From UBA1952 sp965246765 (lineage in GTDB: Bacteria; Bacteroidota; Bacteroidia; Chitinophagales; Chitinophagaceae): DNA of 64,000 nt. Where the stretch lies: NCBI GenBank assembly GCA_965246765.1, contig CBDFFJ010000004.1, positions 62,001 to 126,000 of the forward strand, read 5' to 3'. A model generated the notes under the pieces. It did not search any database, was not told the origin of the DNA, and saw only the letters and a list, made by a program, of their open reading frames with translations. Shown here piece after piece: positions 48,477 through 58,500 of the stretch; position 1 is the first letter of the stretch; the number at the start of each line of letters is the position of its first letter. The position numbers and the translations under genes are program-made.

Positions 48477-49181
48477 CTAAAGACGCCCTCCGGCCATCCT
48501 TGCCACCTCTTCCCGGTACTGCTCGCCGACCGGAAGCTCCGTCTCGCCGATAAACAGGCTATTCCTGCGTATGGCCGTGAGGTGGCGGATGCTGATGACG
48601 TAGGATTTGTGGATGCGCATAAAGCCGGCGCTTTCCACCTGCTCCTCTATGCCTTTCATGCTCATGCGCACAAGCAGGGGGCGCTTGCCGTCGCTGAAGT
48701 GAATGCGTATGTAGTCCTTCACGCCCTCAATCATGCTTACCTGCGCCAGCGAGATTTTTACCAGCTTATAATCCACCGGCAAAAAGACAAACTCCTTGTG
48801 CTCGCCCTTTGCGCCGCCCTGCCGCAAAGCATGCCGCTCCAGCGCCTTGCCGCAGGCCTTTACAAACCGCTCGTAAGCAACAGGCTTCAGCAGGTAATCC
48901 ACGACATCCAGGTCATAGCTCTCTAAAGCAAATTTTTCATGAGCCGTTATCAGGATGAACATTGGCTTTGTCTGCATGGCCTGAATCAGCTGCAGGCCGC
49001 TCAGACCCGGCATCTGGATGTCAGAAAATACAAGATCAACCGGCTTGCCTTGCAGCATCTGCATCGCTTCCATCGCGTTGCGGCAACGCCCAGCCAGAGA
49101 AAGAAAGGGCGTTTTGCGGATGTTGTCCTCCAGCAGATCAAGCGCCAGCGGTTCGTCGTCTATCGCTATGCAGCGCAGCAT
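48477..49181 (-). CDS. LytTR-family response regulator
   Basis: 234 residues: receiver with acidic IDDEPLALD at the start, Asp in LVFSDIQMPGLSG, Lys in YLLKPVAYER, then a LytTR DNA-binding domain (about 130-230; EFVFLPVDYKLVKISLAQVSMIEGVKDY and FMRIHKSYVISIRHL). It is complete, unlike the one at 21.3 kb. The start ATG shares one base with the kinase stop (TGATG), so they are translationally coupled. Likely targets are its own genes or the divergent dioxygenase cassette; no binding site is identified. Confidence 0.93.
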   Translation of the reverse strand: MLRCIAIDDEPLALDLLEDNIRKTPFLSLAGRCRNAMEAMQMLQGKPVDLVFSDIQMPGLSGLQLIQAMQTKPMFILITAHEKFALESYDLDVVDYLLKPVAYERFVKACGKALERHALRQGGAKGEHKEFVFLPVDYKLVKISLAQVSMIEGVKDYIRIHFSDGKRPLLVRMSMKGIEEQVESAGFMRIHKSYVISIRHLTAIRRNSLFIGETELPVGEQYREEVARMAGGRL

Positions 49182-50254
49182 CAGGTAAGGGCAATTTTGA
49201 GGGAAACTATGAAGTTCTCGCCCGTCTCTATGCTCAGCGTGTGACGCCCCTCATAGAGCAGGGCAAGCCGCTTGCGCACATTTGCCAGCCCGAGGCCATG
49301 CGCGTCGTCGTGTGGGGCCGGCTTTGTATCGCAGCATTTATTATGCACGCTGAACAGGAGCGTTCCTTCTTCTACGCGTAGCCGTATGCCGATCAAGGGC
49401 GCCTCAACACCGTCAATGCCATGCTTGAAAGCGTTCTCCACAAAGGGAATTAGCAGCATCGGCTCTATGTGATAATCCGTAAGCTCCGACACTTCAATAT
49501 GCGTCTCTATGCGCACGCCTTCGTAGCGTATGCTTTGTAGGGCAATAAAGCTGCGGAGATACTGTGCTTCCTTGAGCAGGCTTACCACCGATTCCGAGGT
49601 TTCGTACAGCATATAGCGCATCATGCCAGACAGGCTGATGAGCATGGGCTCCAGCGCATCGCTCTTCTTGCGCGCCAGCGCCACCATATTGTTGAGGGCG
49701 TTAAACAGAAAGTGCGGACTGATTTGCCAGCGGAGAAACTGCAGCTCCGTCTTTAAGGCTTCCGTCTCACGCTCCTTCCGGGTTTTTTCCACCCTCAGGG
49801 CCTCGCTGTAAGAGTGGTATGCAAAGGCAGCCGACAGCACGATGAGATAGGCAACCACAGAGGCATATTTGTGTGGCCCGCCGTTGGTTCCCGGAAACAC
49901 CAGGCCTGACATAGCCTGTGTCCACCCGAAAATAGCCATCGCCAGTACGATCTCCACGACTGCAAGCAGTCTGTACCGTCCGGCACGCATCAGCCCGGGC
50001 AGCAGGTAAAGGACATTAAGGTATAAAAGCGGCAGCAGTGGCATGTTCTTTAGCGTGGAAAACGCCAGCCAGAAAAGGTCTGTATGAGCTGCCGGCGGAG
50101 GATGGTAGCGCTGCATGCCGCCATGCGTGCCGCCGGGATCGGGCATGGGATTATTGATGCCGGGCAGCACAAAAAACAGGGCCCAGGCAACAATATGAGC
50201 CGCCACCGGAATCCATGATCTGTACCGGGTCGCTGACGCTTTGAAAATGTTCAT
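49181..50254 (-). CDS. LytS-type sensor histidine kinase
   Basis: 357-residue membrane kinase with four hydrophobic segments in the first 190 residues (IPVAAHIVAWALFFVLP, NMPLLPLLYLNVLYLLPGL, LLAVVEIVLAMAIFGWT, YASVVAYLIVLSAAFAY). The catalytic part has the phospho-acceptor motif LRWQISPHFLFNALNNMVAL and the ATPase motifs IPFVENAFKHGI and GLGLANVRKRL. It is intact, so it shows what the damaged kinase at 22.1-22.7 kb has lost. The start at 50254 is chosen because it begins the usual short cytoplasmic leader (MNIFKASATRYRSW). Confidence 0.92.
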   Translation of the reverse strand: MNIFKASATRYRSWIPVAAHIVAWALFFVLPGINNPMPDPGGTHGGMQRYHPPPAAHTDLFWLAFSTLKNMPLLPLLYLNVLYLLPGLMRAGRYRLLAVVEIVLAMAIFGWTQAMSGLVFPGTNGGPHKYASVVAYLIVLSAAFAYHSYSEALRVEKTRKERETEALKTELQFLRWQISPHFLFNALNNMVALARKKSDALEPMLISLSGMMRYMLYETSESVVSLLKEAQYLRSFIALQSIRYEGVRIETHIEVSELTDYHIEPMLLIPFVENAFKHGIDGVEAPLIGIRLRVEEGTLLFSVHNKCCDTKPAPHDDAHGLGLANVRKRLALLYEGRHTLSIETGENFIVSLKIALT

Positions 50255-50440
50255 TCCGGGGCGCAAGCTGTACAAATTAATGCTGCGGCGGGTCTTGATC
50301 GGGATGTAAGCCGGGAATATTGATACGAAAAGGGTTGGCGTCGCAAAAAAAATGATTTTGGTCGTATTGACGGCAGCGGCCTTTATGTGTGGAATACATT
50401 CGTAAGGAGAACGGGCCAATCACTTTTTAAAATCAAATCC

Positions 50441-51460
50441 ATGAAGCGTAAGGAATTTCTCAGAGGGGTGGGCCTCGTCGGGCTTGGCAGCCTGCTTCCT
50501 GTAGGCAAGGCATCGGCTGACAGCGGCGTATCGGCGGCGAAAAGCCGCTCGGCCTGCGTGCTGATCCCGTCAGAGACTGAAGGCCCTTTTCCTTTAGATC
50601 TGACTACAACCAATTCTGCGACCTATTTCCGTTCAGACCTCCGCGAGACACAGGCGGGCGTTGACCTGCATGTGAAGATGAAAATCTTCGGCCTGAGCAA
50701 TTGCGCGCCCATGACCAATGTCCGCGTCAACATCTGGCATTGTAACAATCTCGGCATCTACAGCGGTTACAACTACAACATTAATGCCGGCGATTTGAAT
50801 GCCACCTTTCTACGGGGCTATCAGATGACGGACGCGTATGGCGAGGTAAGCTTTCTTACCAAATTCCCCGGTCACTACAGTGGCCGTGTAACGCACATTC
50901 ACTTCCAGGTTTATGTCAGCTCGGCTTACAAGGCGGTATCGCAGTTTACGTTTGATACAAACCTGAAGAACGCCCTGTACACCGCAAATTCTTCTACCTA
51001 CAACGGTACAGACACACAATCAATCACTACCGACAATGTGTTCAGCGACGGGTATGCCAATCAGCTGGGCACACTGACAAAAAACAGCGACGGCTCCTAC
51101 AGCACCTATTTTGAAGCCTCCATTCAGGGCAGCGGCTCCGGCTCTATGGGCATGGCTCATTATGAAGGCGAGACAGGCGGGCAGTTTAAGCTGGGTCAGA
51201 ACTTCCCGAACCCTCATACCGGCTTAACGAGCATTCCATTTACGCTGAATGCCGCATCGCAGGTACAAATAGATATTTATGACTTGCAGGCGCGTAAGGT
51301 AGCAACTATCGGTAAAGGCAATCTGGCGCCGGGCGAATACATCGTGCCGGTTGATTTTGAAGCCCTCGGCATTGCCGCCGGCTCATATCTCTATCAGATA
51401 CAGGTCAGCAACAGCAATGGCGTTTTCCGGCAGGTTAAGATGATGACCGCGGCGCGCTAA
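50441..51460 (+). CDS. Secreted intradiol ring-cleavage dioxygenase-like protein with T9SS domain
   Basis: 339 residues. The N-terminus MKRKEFLRGVGLVGLGSLLP looks like a Tat or long Sec signal (KRKEFLR is one residue off the twin-arginine motif). The catalytic part keeps the intradiol dioxygenase set: SETEGPF at 44-50, Tyr107 in GIYSGY, Tyr146, Arg149, His152 and His154 in GHYSGRVTHIHF. These are the expected Fe(III) ligands. A C-terminal T9SS domain (about 255-339; LGQNFPNPHTGLTSIPF) sorts it to the surface, unusual for a family best known for cytosolic catechol cleavage. It is divergent from the LytTR pair and 50 bases ahead of the DUF3500 gene. The real substrate is unknown. Confidence 0.85.
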   Translation: MKRKEFLRGVGLVGLGSLLPVGKASADSGVSAAKSRSACVLIPSETEGPFPLDLTTTNSATYFRSDLRETQAGVDLHVKMKIFGLSNCAPMTNVRVNIWHCNNLGIYSGYNYNINAGDLNATFLRGYQMTDAYGEVSFLTKFPGHYSGRVTHIHFQVYVSSAYKAVSQFTFDTNLKNALYTANSSTYNGTDTQSITTDNVFSDGYANQLGTLTKNSDGSYSTYFEASIQGSGSGSMGMAHYEGETGGQFKLGQNFPNPHTGLTSIPFTLNAASQVQIDIYDLQARKVATIGKGNLAPGEYIVPVDFEALGIAAGSYLYQIQVSNSNGVFRQVKMMTAAR

Positions 51461-51510
51461 AACAGCACTATTTCTTTCAAAAGAATATCAAATCCCTAAA
51501 AACAAGCAGC

Positions 51511-52929
51511 ATGAAAGCAACACTCATAGCACTGGCAGTCCTTTGCCTCTCCTTCACGTTCACCAAAGACTATTTTGACGGCAAGGGAGCAAGCCCGGTC
51601 GGGGAGGAAGCCGCCGCCACATTGCCTGCGGAAACTCCGATGGCTGAAGCAGCAGGAAAGGCCGGCTCCGTATCCGGCGTTGTCACTGCCGCGCTTGCGT
51701 TTAAAGCTTCTTTAAGCACATCGCAACAAACAACCCTGGAGCAGGCCTACACCGCAACGCTCGCGCGTAAGTGGAGCAACCTGCCCTGCGGCGCAAGCTG
51801 CCGAAATGGTATCCAGTTCGGAACACTCACGTCATCGCAGTTGCAGTTGGCGCTGGCGCTTATAAAAGAAGCGACTGGTACTGGCGCCAATGACGGTTAC
51901 GACGAGTTCAACCAAAATCGTCTTGCAGAAGCCTATCTGCATGCCAACGGCGGCGGCAGCGGGTACGACTCCACGCTCCGCTGGATTGCCTTTCTGAACA
52001 TCCCGTCGGCAAGCGGCGCGTGGATGCTGCAGTTTGGCGGCCATCACTTCGCGGCCAACATAGCATTTAATAACGGCCACGTGATCGGAGCCACGCCGTA
52101 CTTCCAGGGACTGGAGCCGCTTTCATTTACCCTGAACGGAAACACCTACGCGCCCCTGAATGATGAGCACGATGCTCTGGCTGCCATGCTTGCCTCCCTT
52201 TCGGCTTCCGAGCTTACTTCGGCAAAGCTGAGCACCAGCTTTTCCGACTGCTATATGGTGCCCGGCGAGACGAATGGCGGTAAATCGGCCTTCCCGGCCA
52301 GAGTAGGCGTGGCCTGCAGCACACTGACTACCGCTCAGAAGAATCTTGTAGTTGCGGCGATACGGCACTATGTGGAGGATGTAGATGCCACCACTGCCGC
52401 GGCGATTATGGCGGTGTACAATACCGAGCTTGACGCTACTTGCATCTCTTACACCGGCAGCGGCACATCCGGCAACGCCAGCTCTTTTCTCAATGCAAAT
52501 TCCAACTATGTACGCATTGACGGGCCTTCCGTATGGATAGAATTATCCTGTCAGAATGGGGTAGTGCTCTCGGGCATTCACTACCACACTATCTGGCGAG
52601 ACCATGTACATGATTACGGCGTGGATCTCAGCGGTGCCGCCATTGATGGCGGCGGAACGACCACCGCAGTAGCCGGCGTAAGCAACGCTACAAGCATCGC
52701 AGTATATCCAAATCCTGCGGGCGACTACATCAATGTTGCGGTTCCTGAGCGCCTGAAAGCCGCTTCAATCCGCATCGTAAACGCCTGCAATGGTCAGCTG
52801 GTGCAGCGCGTGGCAAACTACGGCGGCTCAAGCGTTGGCATGGATGTGAGCCAGCTTCCGGCAGGCAGCTATATGCTTCGTATTGATAACGGATCTGCGG
52901 CCTACACGGGAAGGTTTACCAAGCTGTAA
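51511..52929 (+). CDS. DUF3500 protein with T9SS domain
   Basis: 472 residues. A short signal segment (MKATLIALAVLCLSFTFT), then a DUF3500 domain (about 55-370), then a type A T9SS domain (IAVYPNPAGDYINVA to AYTGRFTKL). Candidate metal ligands stand out: His178 and His179 in FGGHHFAAN, an acidic-His stretch LNDEHDAL, and His357, His359, His365 and His367 in HYHTIWRDHVHDYG. DUF3500 has no assigned function; the histidines suggest a metalloenzyme, which is inference. It follows the dioxygenase-like gene by 50 bases and precedes the HupE-type gene by about 100, all on the same strand. Confidence 0.85.
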   Translation: MKATLIALAVLCLSFTFTKDYFDGKGASPVGEEAAATLPAETPMAEAAGKAGSVSGVVTAALAFKASLSTSQQTTLEQAYTATLARKWSNLPCGASCRNGIQFGTLTSSQLQLALALIKEATGTGANDGYDEFNQNRLAEAYLHANGGGSGYDSTLRWIAFLNIPSASGAWMLQFGGHHFAANIAFNNGHVIGATPYFQGLEPLSFTLNGNTYAPLNDEHDALAAMLASLSASELTSAKLSTSFSDCYMVPGETNGGKSAFPARVGVACSTLTTAQKNLVVAAIRHYVEDVDATTAAAIMAVYNTELDATCISYTGSGTSGNASSFLNANSNYVRIDGPSVWIELSCQNGVVLSGIHYHTIWRDHVHDYGVDLSGAAIDGGGTTTAVAGVSNATSIAVYPNPAGDYINVAVPERLKAASIRIVNACNGQLVQRVANYGGSSVGMDVSQLPAGSYMLRIDNGSAAYTGRFTKL

Positions 52930-53031
52930 GTCTCAACGCTTCATTTTTTAAATGAAAATTTCCCGTGCAGTGGTGCCAAAGCGTTTGCCATTGCGCGGGA
53001 TTGTTTTGCACAGGAAGACTGATTCTTTTTC

Positions 53032-54315
53032 ATGAAGGCTTTTGCTGGCTGTTTTTTAATGCTGCTCACACTCATCGGGGCCCGGTCAGCAGCGCATCCC
53101 ATGCCATCCAGCATCCTGATGATGGATGTGGCCCGGAACGGCATTGACGCTGAGCTAAAGCTTCCGCTTAAAGAGCTGCAGATTGCCGTAAGCCAGGATG
53201 TGACTACCGACCCGCAGACGCTGGTGAGCCGGCTCGGCCCCTGGCTGACATCCTATCTTCTGGAGCACATACATCCCCGCGGATTAGATGGCAGGCCATG
53301 GAGTGTGCGCATACGCAGCATGTCGGTTGCCAGAGGGGAACAGGCCGGTACGGGCGCCTATGATGAGCTTACTGTACAGCTTTGGCTCACGCCGGCTCCG
53401 GGCGGCGATGTACGTCACTTTGATCTCTATTATGACGCAATCATTCATCAGCTTGTGACGCACAAAGCGCTTGTGTCATTGCGTGAGGACTGGGAGGGCG
53501 GACAAACCGGTGAAGGAGGCGGCATGGAAGTAGGGTTTCTGGGCGTGAATCCGGAAGACAACACTATTCCGCCACTCCCGGTGCGGCTGGGTGAAGGCAG
53601 CAGTTGGCGCGGCTTCCGGCGGATGGTAGTGCTTGGTATTGATCACATTTCAAACGGCACCGATCACCTGCTTTTTCTGCTTGTACTGCTCCTGCCCGCC
53701 CCATTGATTGCGAGAGCCGGAAAGTGGTCGGAGGGAGGCGACACAAAGTATGCGGCGGTGAGGTTGCTGCGTATTATTACGGCGTTTACCATTGGTCATT
53801 CTGTTACTCTGCTGGCAGGCGCGCTCGGCTGGCTACGCCTGCCGCAGCAGCCTGTGGAGATTCTGATTGCATTTTCTATCCTGGTAACGGCCGTTCACGC
53901 GCTTCGGCCCCTGTTTCCTGGCCGCGAGAGCCTGGTGGCTACAGGTTTTGGACTTGTACACGGACTGGCCTTTGCCGGCATTGTCGGGAGATTGCACCTC
54001 TCCAGTCCGCGGTTAGCGCTCAGCATCCTTGGATTTAATGTTGGCATTGAGCTGATGCAGCTTTTTGTAATGCTCATGGTAGTGCCCTGGCTATTACTGC
54101 TGGGCAGCTACCGGCATTATTCAATCGTAAGAGTGGGCGGCGCGATAGGAGCGGGAGTTGCCGCAATGGCCTGGATTGCAGAGCGATGGGCTGGCAGGCC
54201 TAATGGCATAACGGCAGCGGTGGAGAAAGGCGCGTCACAAGGGAAATGGATCGTTCTAACCATTGCGCTTTTTGCCGGAGGCAGCTATCTCATGCACATG
54301 CGCAAAGGGAAGTAG
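53032..54315 (+). CDS. HupE/UreJ-type membrane protein
   Basis: 427 residues. A signal peptide (FLMLLTLIGARSAAHP) precedes a periplasmic domain to about residue 195, then about six or seven membrane helices. The first helix pair carries MVVLGIDHISNGTDHLLFLLVLLL, the His/Asp motif of the HupE/UreJ family, with further His in FTIGHSVTLLAG and GLVHGLAFAG. HupE and UreJ are linked to nickel or cobalt entry. The long periplasmic domain marks the HupE/UreJ_2 subfamily, whose metal is not established. The nearby metal-ligand-rich secreted proteins fit a metal-handling unit. Start chosen at the ATG of the signal peptide. Confidence 0.87.
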   Translation: MKAFAGCFLMLLTLIGARSAAHPMPSSILMMDVARNGIDAELKLPLKELQIAVSQDVTTDPQTLVSRLGPWLTSYLLEHIHPRGLDGRPWSVRIRSMSVARGEQAGTGAYDELTVQLWLTPAPGGDVRHFDLYYDAIIHQLVTHKALVSLREDWEGGQTGEGGGMEVGFLGVNPEDNTIPPLPVRLGEGSSWRGFRRMVVLGIDHISNGTDHLLFLLVLLLPAPLIARAGKWSEGGDTKYAAVRLLRIITAFTIGHSVTLLAGALGWLRLPQQPVEILIAFSILVTAVHALRPLFPGRESLVATGFGLVHGLAFAGIVGRLHLSSPRLALSILGFNVGIELMQLFVMLMVVPWLLLLGSYRHYSIVRVGGAIGAGVAAMAWIAERWAGRPNGITAAVEKGASQGKWIVLTIALFAGGSYLMHMRKGK

Positions 54316-54434
54316 GTCTGGCACCTGTTCGTTAAGACGCGGATGTACAAGCCCTAAACCGGTTTTCCATAACCCGCTCTTGGCCTCTTCCGGGACAGAT
54401 GACGGCTATCATTGCGCCTCTGTTCTATAAGCAC

Positions 54435-55373
54435 ATGGCAAAACATTTAGTTCTTACCCTCGCAGCAGTCGCCTCCTTATTGCTGGTATCCTGCAAAAAA
54501 TCAGACGATGTTGCGCCAGCGGGCACAGGCGCTTCATCTGTTATCCCTGCTGACACATCCGGCGTTTATCCGGCGCCGGCCGGGCCGGGTGGCGGTACCA
54601 TTGGCGGTCCATCTACGCGCGACGATAATATGGGCATGGGGAATCCGAGCGGGGCCGGCCTTGCGAGCGCGGACAACTGGCTCATCGCTAAAACCCAGTA
54701 CGCGCTCTCTTACAACAACAGCAAAGGCATGGCCAACTGGGTAAGCTGGCACCTGAGCAGCGCCTGGAAGGGCACTGCTACCCGCTGCGACTGCTTTGCA
54801 TCGGATGCGAGCCTGCCGGCCTCCTGCTATCACGCAGTGACTGCCAATTATACAAACACCGGATTTGACCGCGGCCACCTGTGCCCCTCTGACGACCGCG
54901 ACGGCAGCAGCGCAGACAATTCAGCCACCTTCCAGATGACGAACATCGGCCCGCAATCGCCCGTTATGAATCAGCAGACCTGGGGAAATCTGGAAGACTA
55001 TTGCCGTACGCTTGCTGCCGCCGGAAATGAGCTATACATTATTGCCGGGGCATACGGCCAGGGAGGCTCGGGCAGCAAAGGCGGCACGACAAATACCGTT
55101 GCCTCAGGCAATATTAACGTACCTGCCCATTACTGGAAGGTAGTAGTAGTGCTTCCGCTTGGCAGCTATGATGCGGGCCGTGTAAACAGCGCCACGCGCG
55201 TGATAGCAGTGGATATGCCAAACCAGCAAACGGTTAACGCGCACGGCTGGGGCTATTACCGCACAAGTGTAGATGCGCTGGAAGGATTGACGGGCTACGA
55301 TTTTTTAAGTAATGTAGTAACGTCGGTACAGGCAGGCCTGGAAGCGCAGACTGATAGCGGGCCCACGCAGTAG
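54435..55373 (+). CDS. DNA/RNA non-specific endonuclease lipoprotein
   Basis: 312 residues. The lipobox LLLVSC puts the lipid on Cys20, then a Pro/Gly-rich spacer (PAPAGPGGGTIGGP) of about 40 residues leads to the nuclease domain. The catalytic motif DRGHLCPS has its general base at His148; the metal-binding Asn lies in MNQQTWGNLEDYCR and the rest of the fold follows (ELYIIAGAYGQGG). It belongs to the NucA/Serratia-nuclease family and is probably anchored on the outer membrane, to scavenge or defend against external DNA. It lies 120 bases after the HupE-type gene; membership in that cassette is doubtful. Confidence 0.9.
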   Translation: MAKHLVLTLAAVASLLLVSCKKSDDVAPAGTGASSVIPADTSGVYPAPAGPGGGTIGGPSTRDDNMGMGNPSGAGLASADNWLIAKTQYALSYNNSKGMANWVSWHLSSAWKGTATRCDCFASDASLPASCYHAVTANYTNTGFDRGHLCPSDDRDGSSADNSATFQMTNIGPQSPVMNQQTWGNLEDYCRTLAAAGNELYIIAGAYGQGGSGSKGGTTNTVASGNINVPAHYWKVVVVLPLGSYDAGRVNSATRVIAVDMPNQQTVNAHGWGYYRTSVDALEGLTGYDFLSNVVTSVQAGLEAQTDSGPTQ

Positions 55374-55493
55374 AATCAGCCGGTATGATTTGAGGCCCGC
55401 CTAAGGTGCCGAAGCCATCCGTTGAAAAGTCATGATAATTCCTGGACAGCCTTTAATAAATGAGAAATTTTCCGATCAGATTTTTAATGAGGT

Positions 55494-55501
55494 TATCTTT
55501 G
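55494..55501 (+). promoter_or_regulatory. Bacteroidota -7 promoter element
   Basis: TATCTTTG, an exact TAnnTTTG, 22 bases ahead of the TTG start at 55524. No good -33 TTG is seen at the expected distance. Confidence 0.6.
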
Positions 55502-55523
55502 CCGCCATTAAAAATGTGAGCAT

Positions 55524-58500
55524 TTGAAACTTTCACTACGTACCCTCTTCCTTACTCTGGTTTCCTGTGCTATCTGTGCGCACAAGGCTTATTCAGGCTT
55601 AGACACCTGGCTTTTTTCGCAAAGCTCCGGCACCTACACAGCGCTTACCAGCACTAATATCCAGGTACCAACTATCAGGGAGTACCACGTGGCTCTGCCG
55701 TTCCGGTTCAGGGTGGATAGCGTGGTCTCCGACTCCCTGTGGATCAGCGTGGACGGCTATGCCGCGCTTCGTAAAGGCAATGGCCCTATTACCTACACGG
55801 GCGCAGCTCTTGCCGGCAACCTGCAGTATATCGGCGTGATGTCTGTATGGTCAAATGGATTGTACCTCGGCACGTCCACGCCGGCAAATGCCGCCATTAG
55901 AACCGCCAGCACAGGCACTGCCCCCAACCGTGTCTTCACAGTGGACTGGCAAAATCAGGAAGCATATGGCGTCACGGTTAACTTTCAGCTGAAGATGTAT
56001 GAGTCGGGCAACATGGTACAGTATGTCTATGGCGCCTTTCAGCCGGTGGTCGGTATGACCTACCCTTTGTCCCGCGGGGGACAGACGGGCCTGCGCGGCG
56101 TGGACACCGGCATCTACACTGGTGGCGTAACTGCCCGTGTAAACGGGGCTACTTCGGGTCAATGGACTGCTACCGTGCCCGCTACGTCCAGCAATGGCTT
56201 TCTGAATACTTACTGGCAGACCGCCACCAGCTCAAACAATTACAAGCCTGCACCGGGCCAAACCTTCAATTTTTATCCTGCGCCAGCCTGCAATGCTACT
56301 TCCGGGCCCGGCACGCTTCCTGATTCGGTCATTACCTGTTACGGAAAGACGGTGCTGCTTACGCCTGTTTCCGTGCGCGACAGCCTGAGCTATCAATGGG
56401 AGGCTTCAACGAATGGCTCCACCTGGGTCAACTACAACGGCGGCTTCGGCGGCATCTACAATTCGGTGCGCACGCCGGATGTTACCGGCACCGTGTACTA
56501 CCGTCAGAAGGCCACTTGTCAGGTTACCTCTACGGTTTTTTATACCAATGCTGTAAAGGTGAGGCCCTATGCAGCCCAGAGTGTGCCTTATAAGGAAGGC
56601 TTTGAGCAGATTACTGCCTCCAACGGACTGCCGGATTGCATGGTGGTGACTCCAGGCAATGCCGGGAGCATTTCCACCTTTGCTTATAATGCGCATACAG
56701 GAACATATTCCGGCTCATTCACCAATAACGCCTTTGCTACATTCATAACGCCTGGCATTGCCCTGCAGGCCGGGAAGACATATCGTTTTTCGGTGTGGCT
56801 TTCCGCGGGCGTAAATGATACGCTCCGGCTTGGCGTCGGCACCTATCCGCAGCAGGATAGCGTTATGACTGTAGCGGCTTCAGCTACAACTTTCATCGGC
56901 GATCATGTGTACCGCCGCGCAAGCCACGTCTTTACCGTACCACAAACGGGACTGTACTTTGCCGGCGCGCGGTATCGTGGCGGCAGCGGCTTTGGAAATA
57001 TTGATGATCTGGAGCTGCGCGAGGTGCCGAATACAGACGCCGGCGTCGATTCTTTTATTGCGCCTCTGGCAGATAAAGTGCCTTGCGCCAATACGGCCGT
57101 GCCGGTCATCATACGCGTGCGCAATGCAGGCCAGCAATCTCTTACAAATGTGCCCGTGTATTTTAGCGTGAACGGAACCAGATACGGCCCTGAATACGTG
57201 GCAGGCATCGCTCCCGGGGCAACTACAGCATACACTTTCACGCAGACGGCAAATATGTCGGGTGTATATACGCTTTATGACCTGAAGGCCTGGTCGCTTA
57301 TGCCGGGCGACAGCGTTACAAGCAATGACTCCGCTTATCCGCAGACGATTCGTACCGATACCCTGTTTGCAGTGGGCTATTATCAGGATTTTAATAATAC
57401 CTATTATCTGGGCGGGGTAAAATGGTCGCCGATCTTCCCGCTTTACACAGGCGTTTACACCGGGTTTTCCCGCAATAACAGCAGTGCTTTCGTTGAAACC
57501 TATCCCGGCAGTATTCCGGCCAATGCCTCCGATAGCGTTACTTCCTCGCCGCTTGGGCCTATTCATGCCAAGACCTTCCTGACCTTTGACTATCGCCTTG
57601 TGGACTATGCCGGTACGATGCCGGTAAAGCTGTCTGCCGGCGATACGATTTTTGTGCTGGCGACGTCCAATTGCGGCCTTACGCGGGATACGCTGCTGCG
57701 CATACACAGCGGCAATCAATACAACTCAGATTCTTTCAAGACCATACAGCCCGCCTACCTCGGCGCTTATGCCGGCGGAGTTTTACGCATTGCGATGGTT
57801 GTCAGGCATGGGTCGGCGGCGAGTACCGCTTATTTTCAATGGGATAATTTCAGAATCTCTGATATGACGCTCTACAATGCCGGTGTTTTATGGCTGGAGC
57901 CTACGAGTAATTTTCTGTGCGTCGGCGGATCGGTGCCTGTAAAAGCAGTGCTGACGAATCTCGGTGGCATTGCAGCGAGCAATTTCCCGGTTAGGGTTAC
58001 GCTTAATGGCGCCCTTGCCATTAATTACACCTACAACAAGGTGCTGGGAACCGGCAAGACCGATACCGTGTCGTTAGGATCGCTCACACCTGCGACCGTC
58101 GGCACGCACACCATCAAGGTTTATACGGCGCTGAGCGGCGACACCACCAATGCCAATGATTCGCTGGCTACGGCAATCCTCACCACTTATCCGCCAACGG
58201 CACCGATACTAAGCGGCAAAACAATTTGCCAGGGAGATACGGCAAGAATCAGTGCTGTGACTAACGATACGACTGCCGTTTTCTGGTATGTGGCCGCTAC
58301 GGCACCCGCGCCGGTTTCCGCCAGTTCGCCGCTTGCCGTCTCACCACTTTCTACCGCCACCTATTATGGGGCTGCGCGCGCTGCGCGAAAGGCTCATACG
58401 GGCAAGCCTGCATTTACCAGTTCAGTGGGCAGCGGCTTTTATAATGGCTATGGTCTGCAGCTTGATGCTGTAAACGACTTCCTGCTGGATTCTATGGCGG

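Noticed and set aside
52940..52956. TTCATTT-TTT-AAATGAA palindrome after the DUF3500 gene as a terminator
   Set aside because: Stem is only A-T rich with one G-C pair and no T-run beyond; it would be weak, and the same-strand HupE-type gene follows.
50441..54315. The dioxygenase-DUF3500-HupE set as a phage-defence system
   Set aside because: The proteins are exported or membrane-bound and have no nucleic-acid or nucleotide-signal domain; surface chemistry is a better reading.
56880..57719. 279-residue minus-strand open frame
   Set aside because: Antisense to the large T9SS protein with no start context or recognisable domain.
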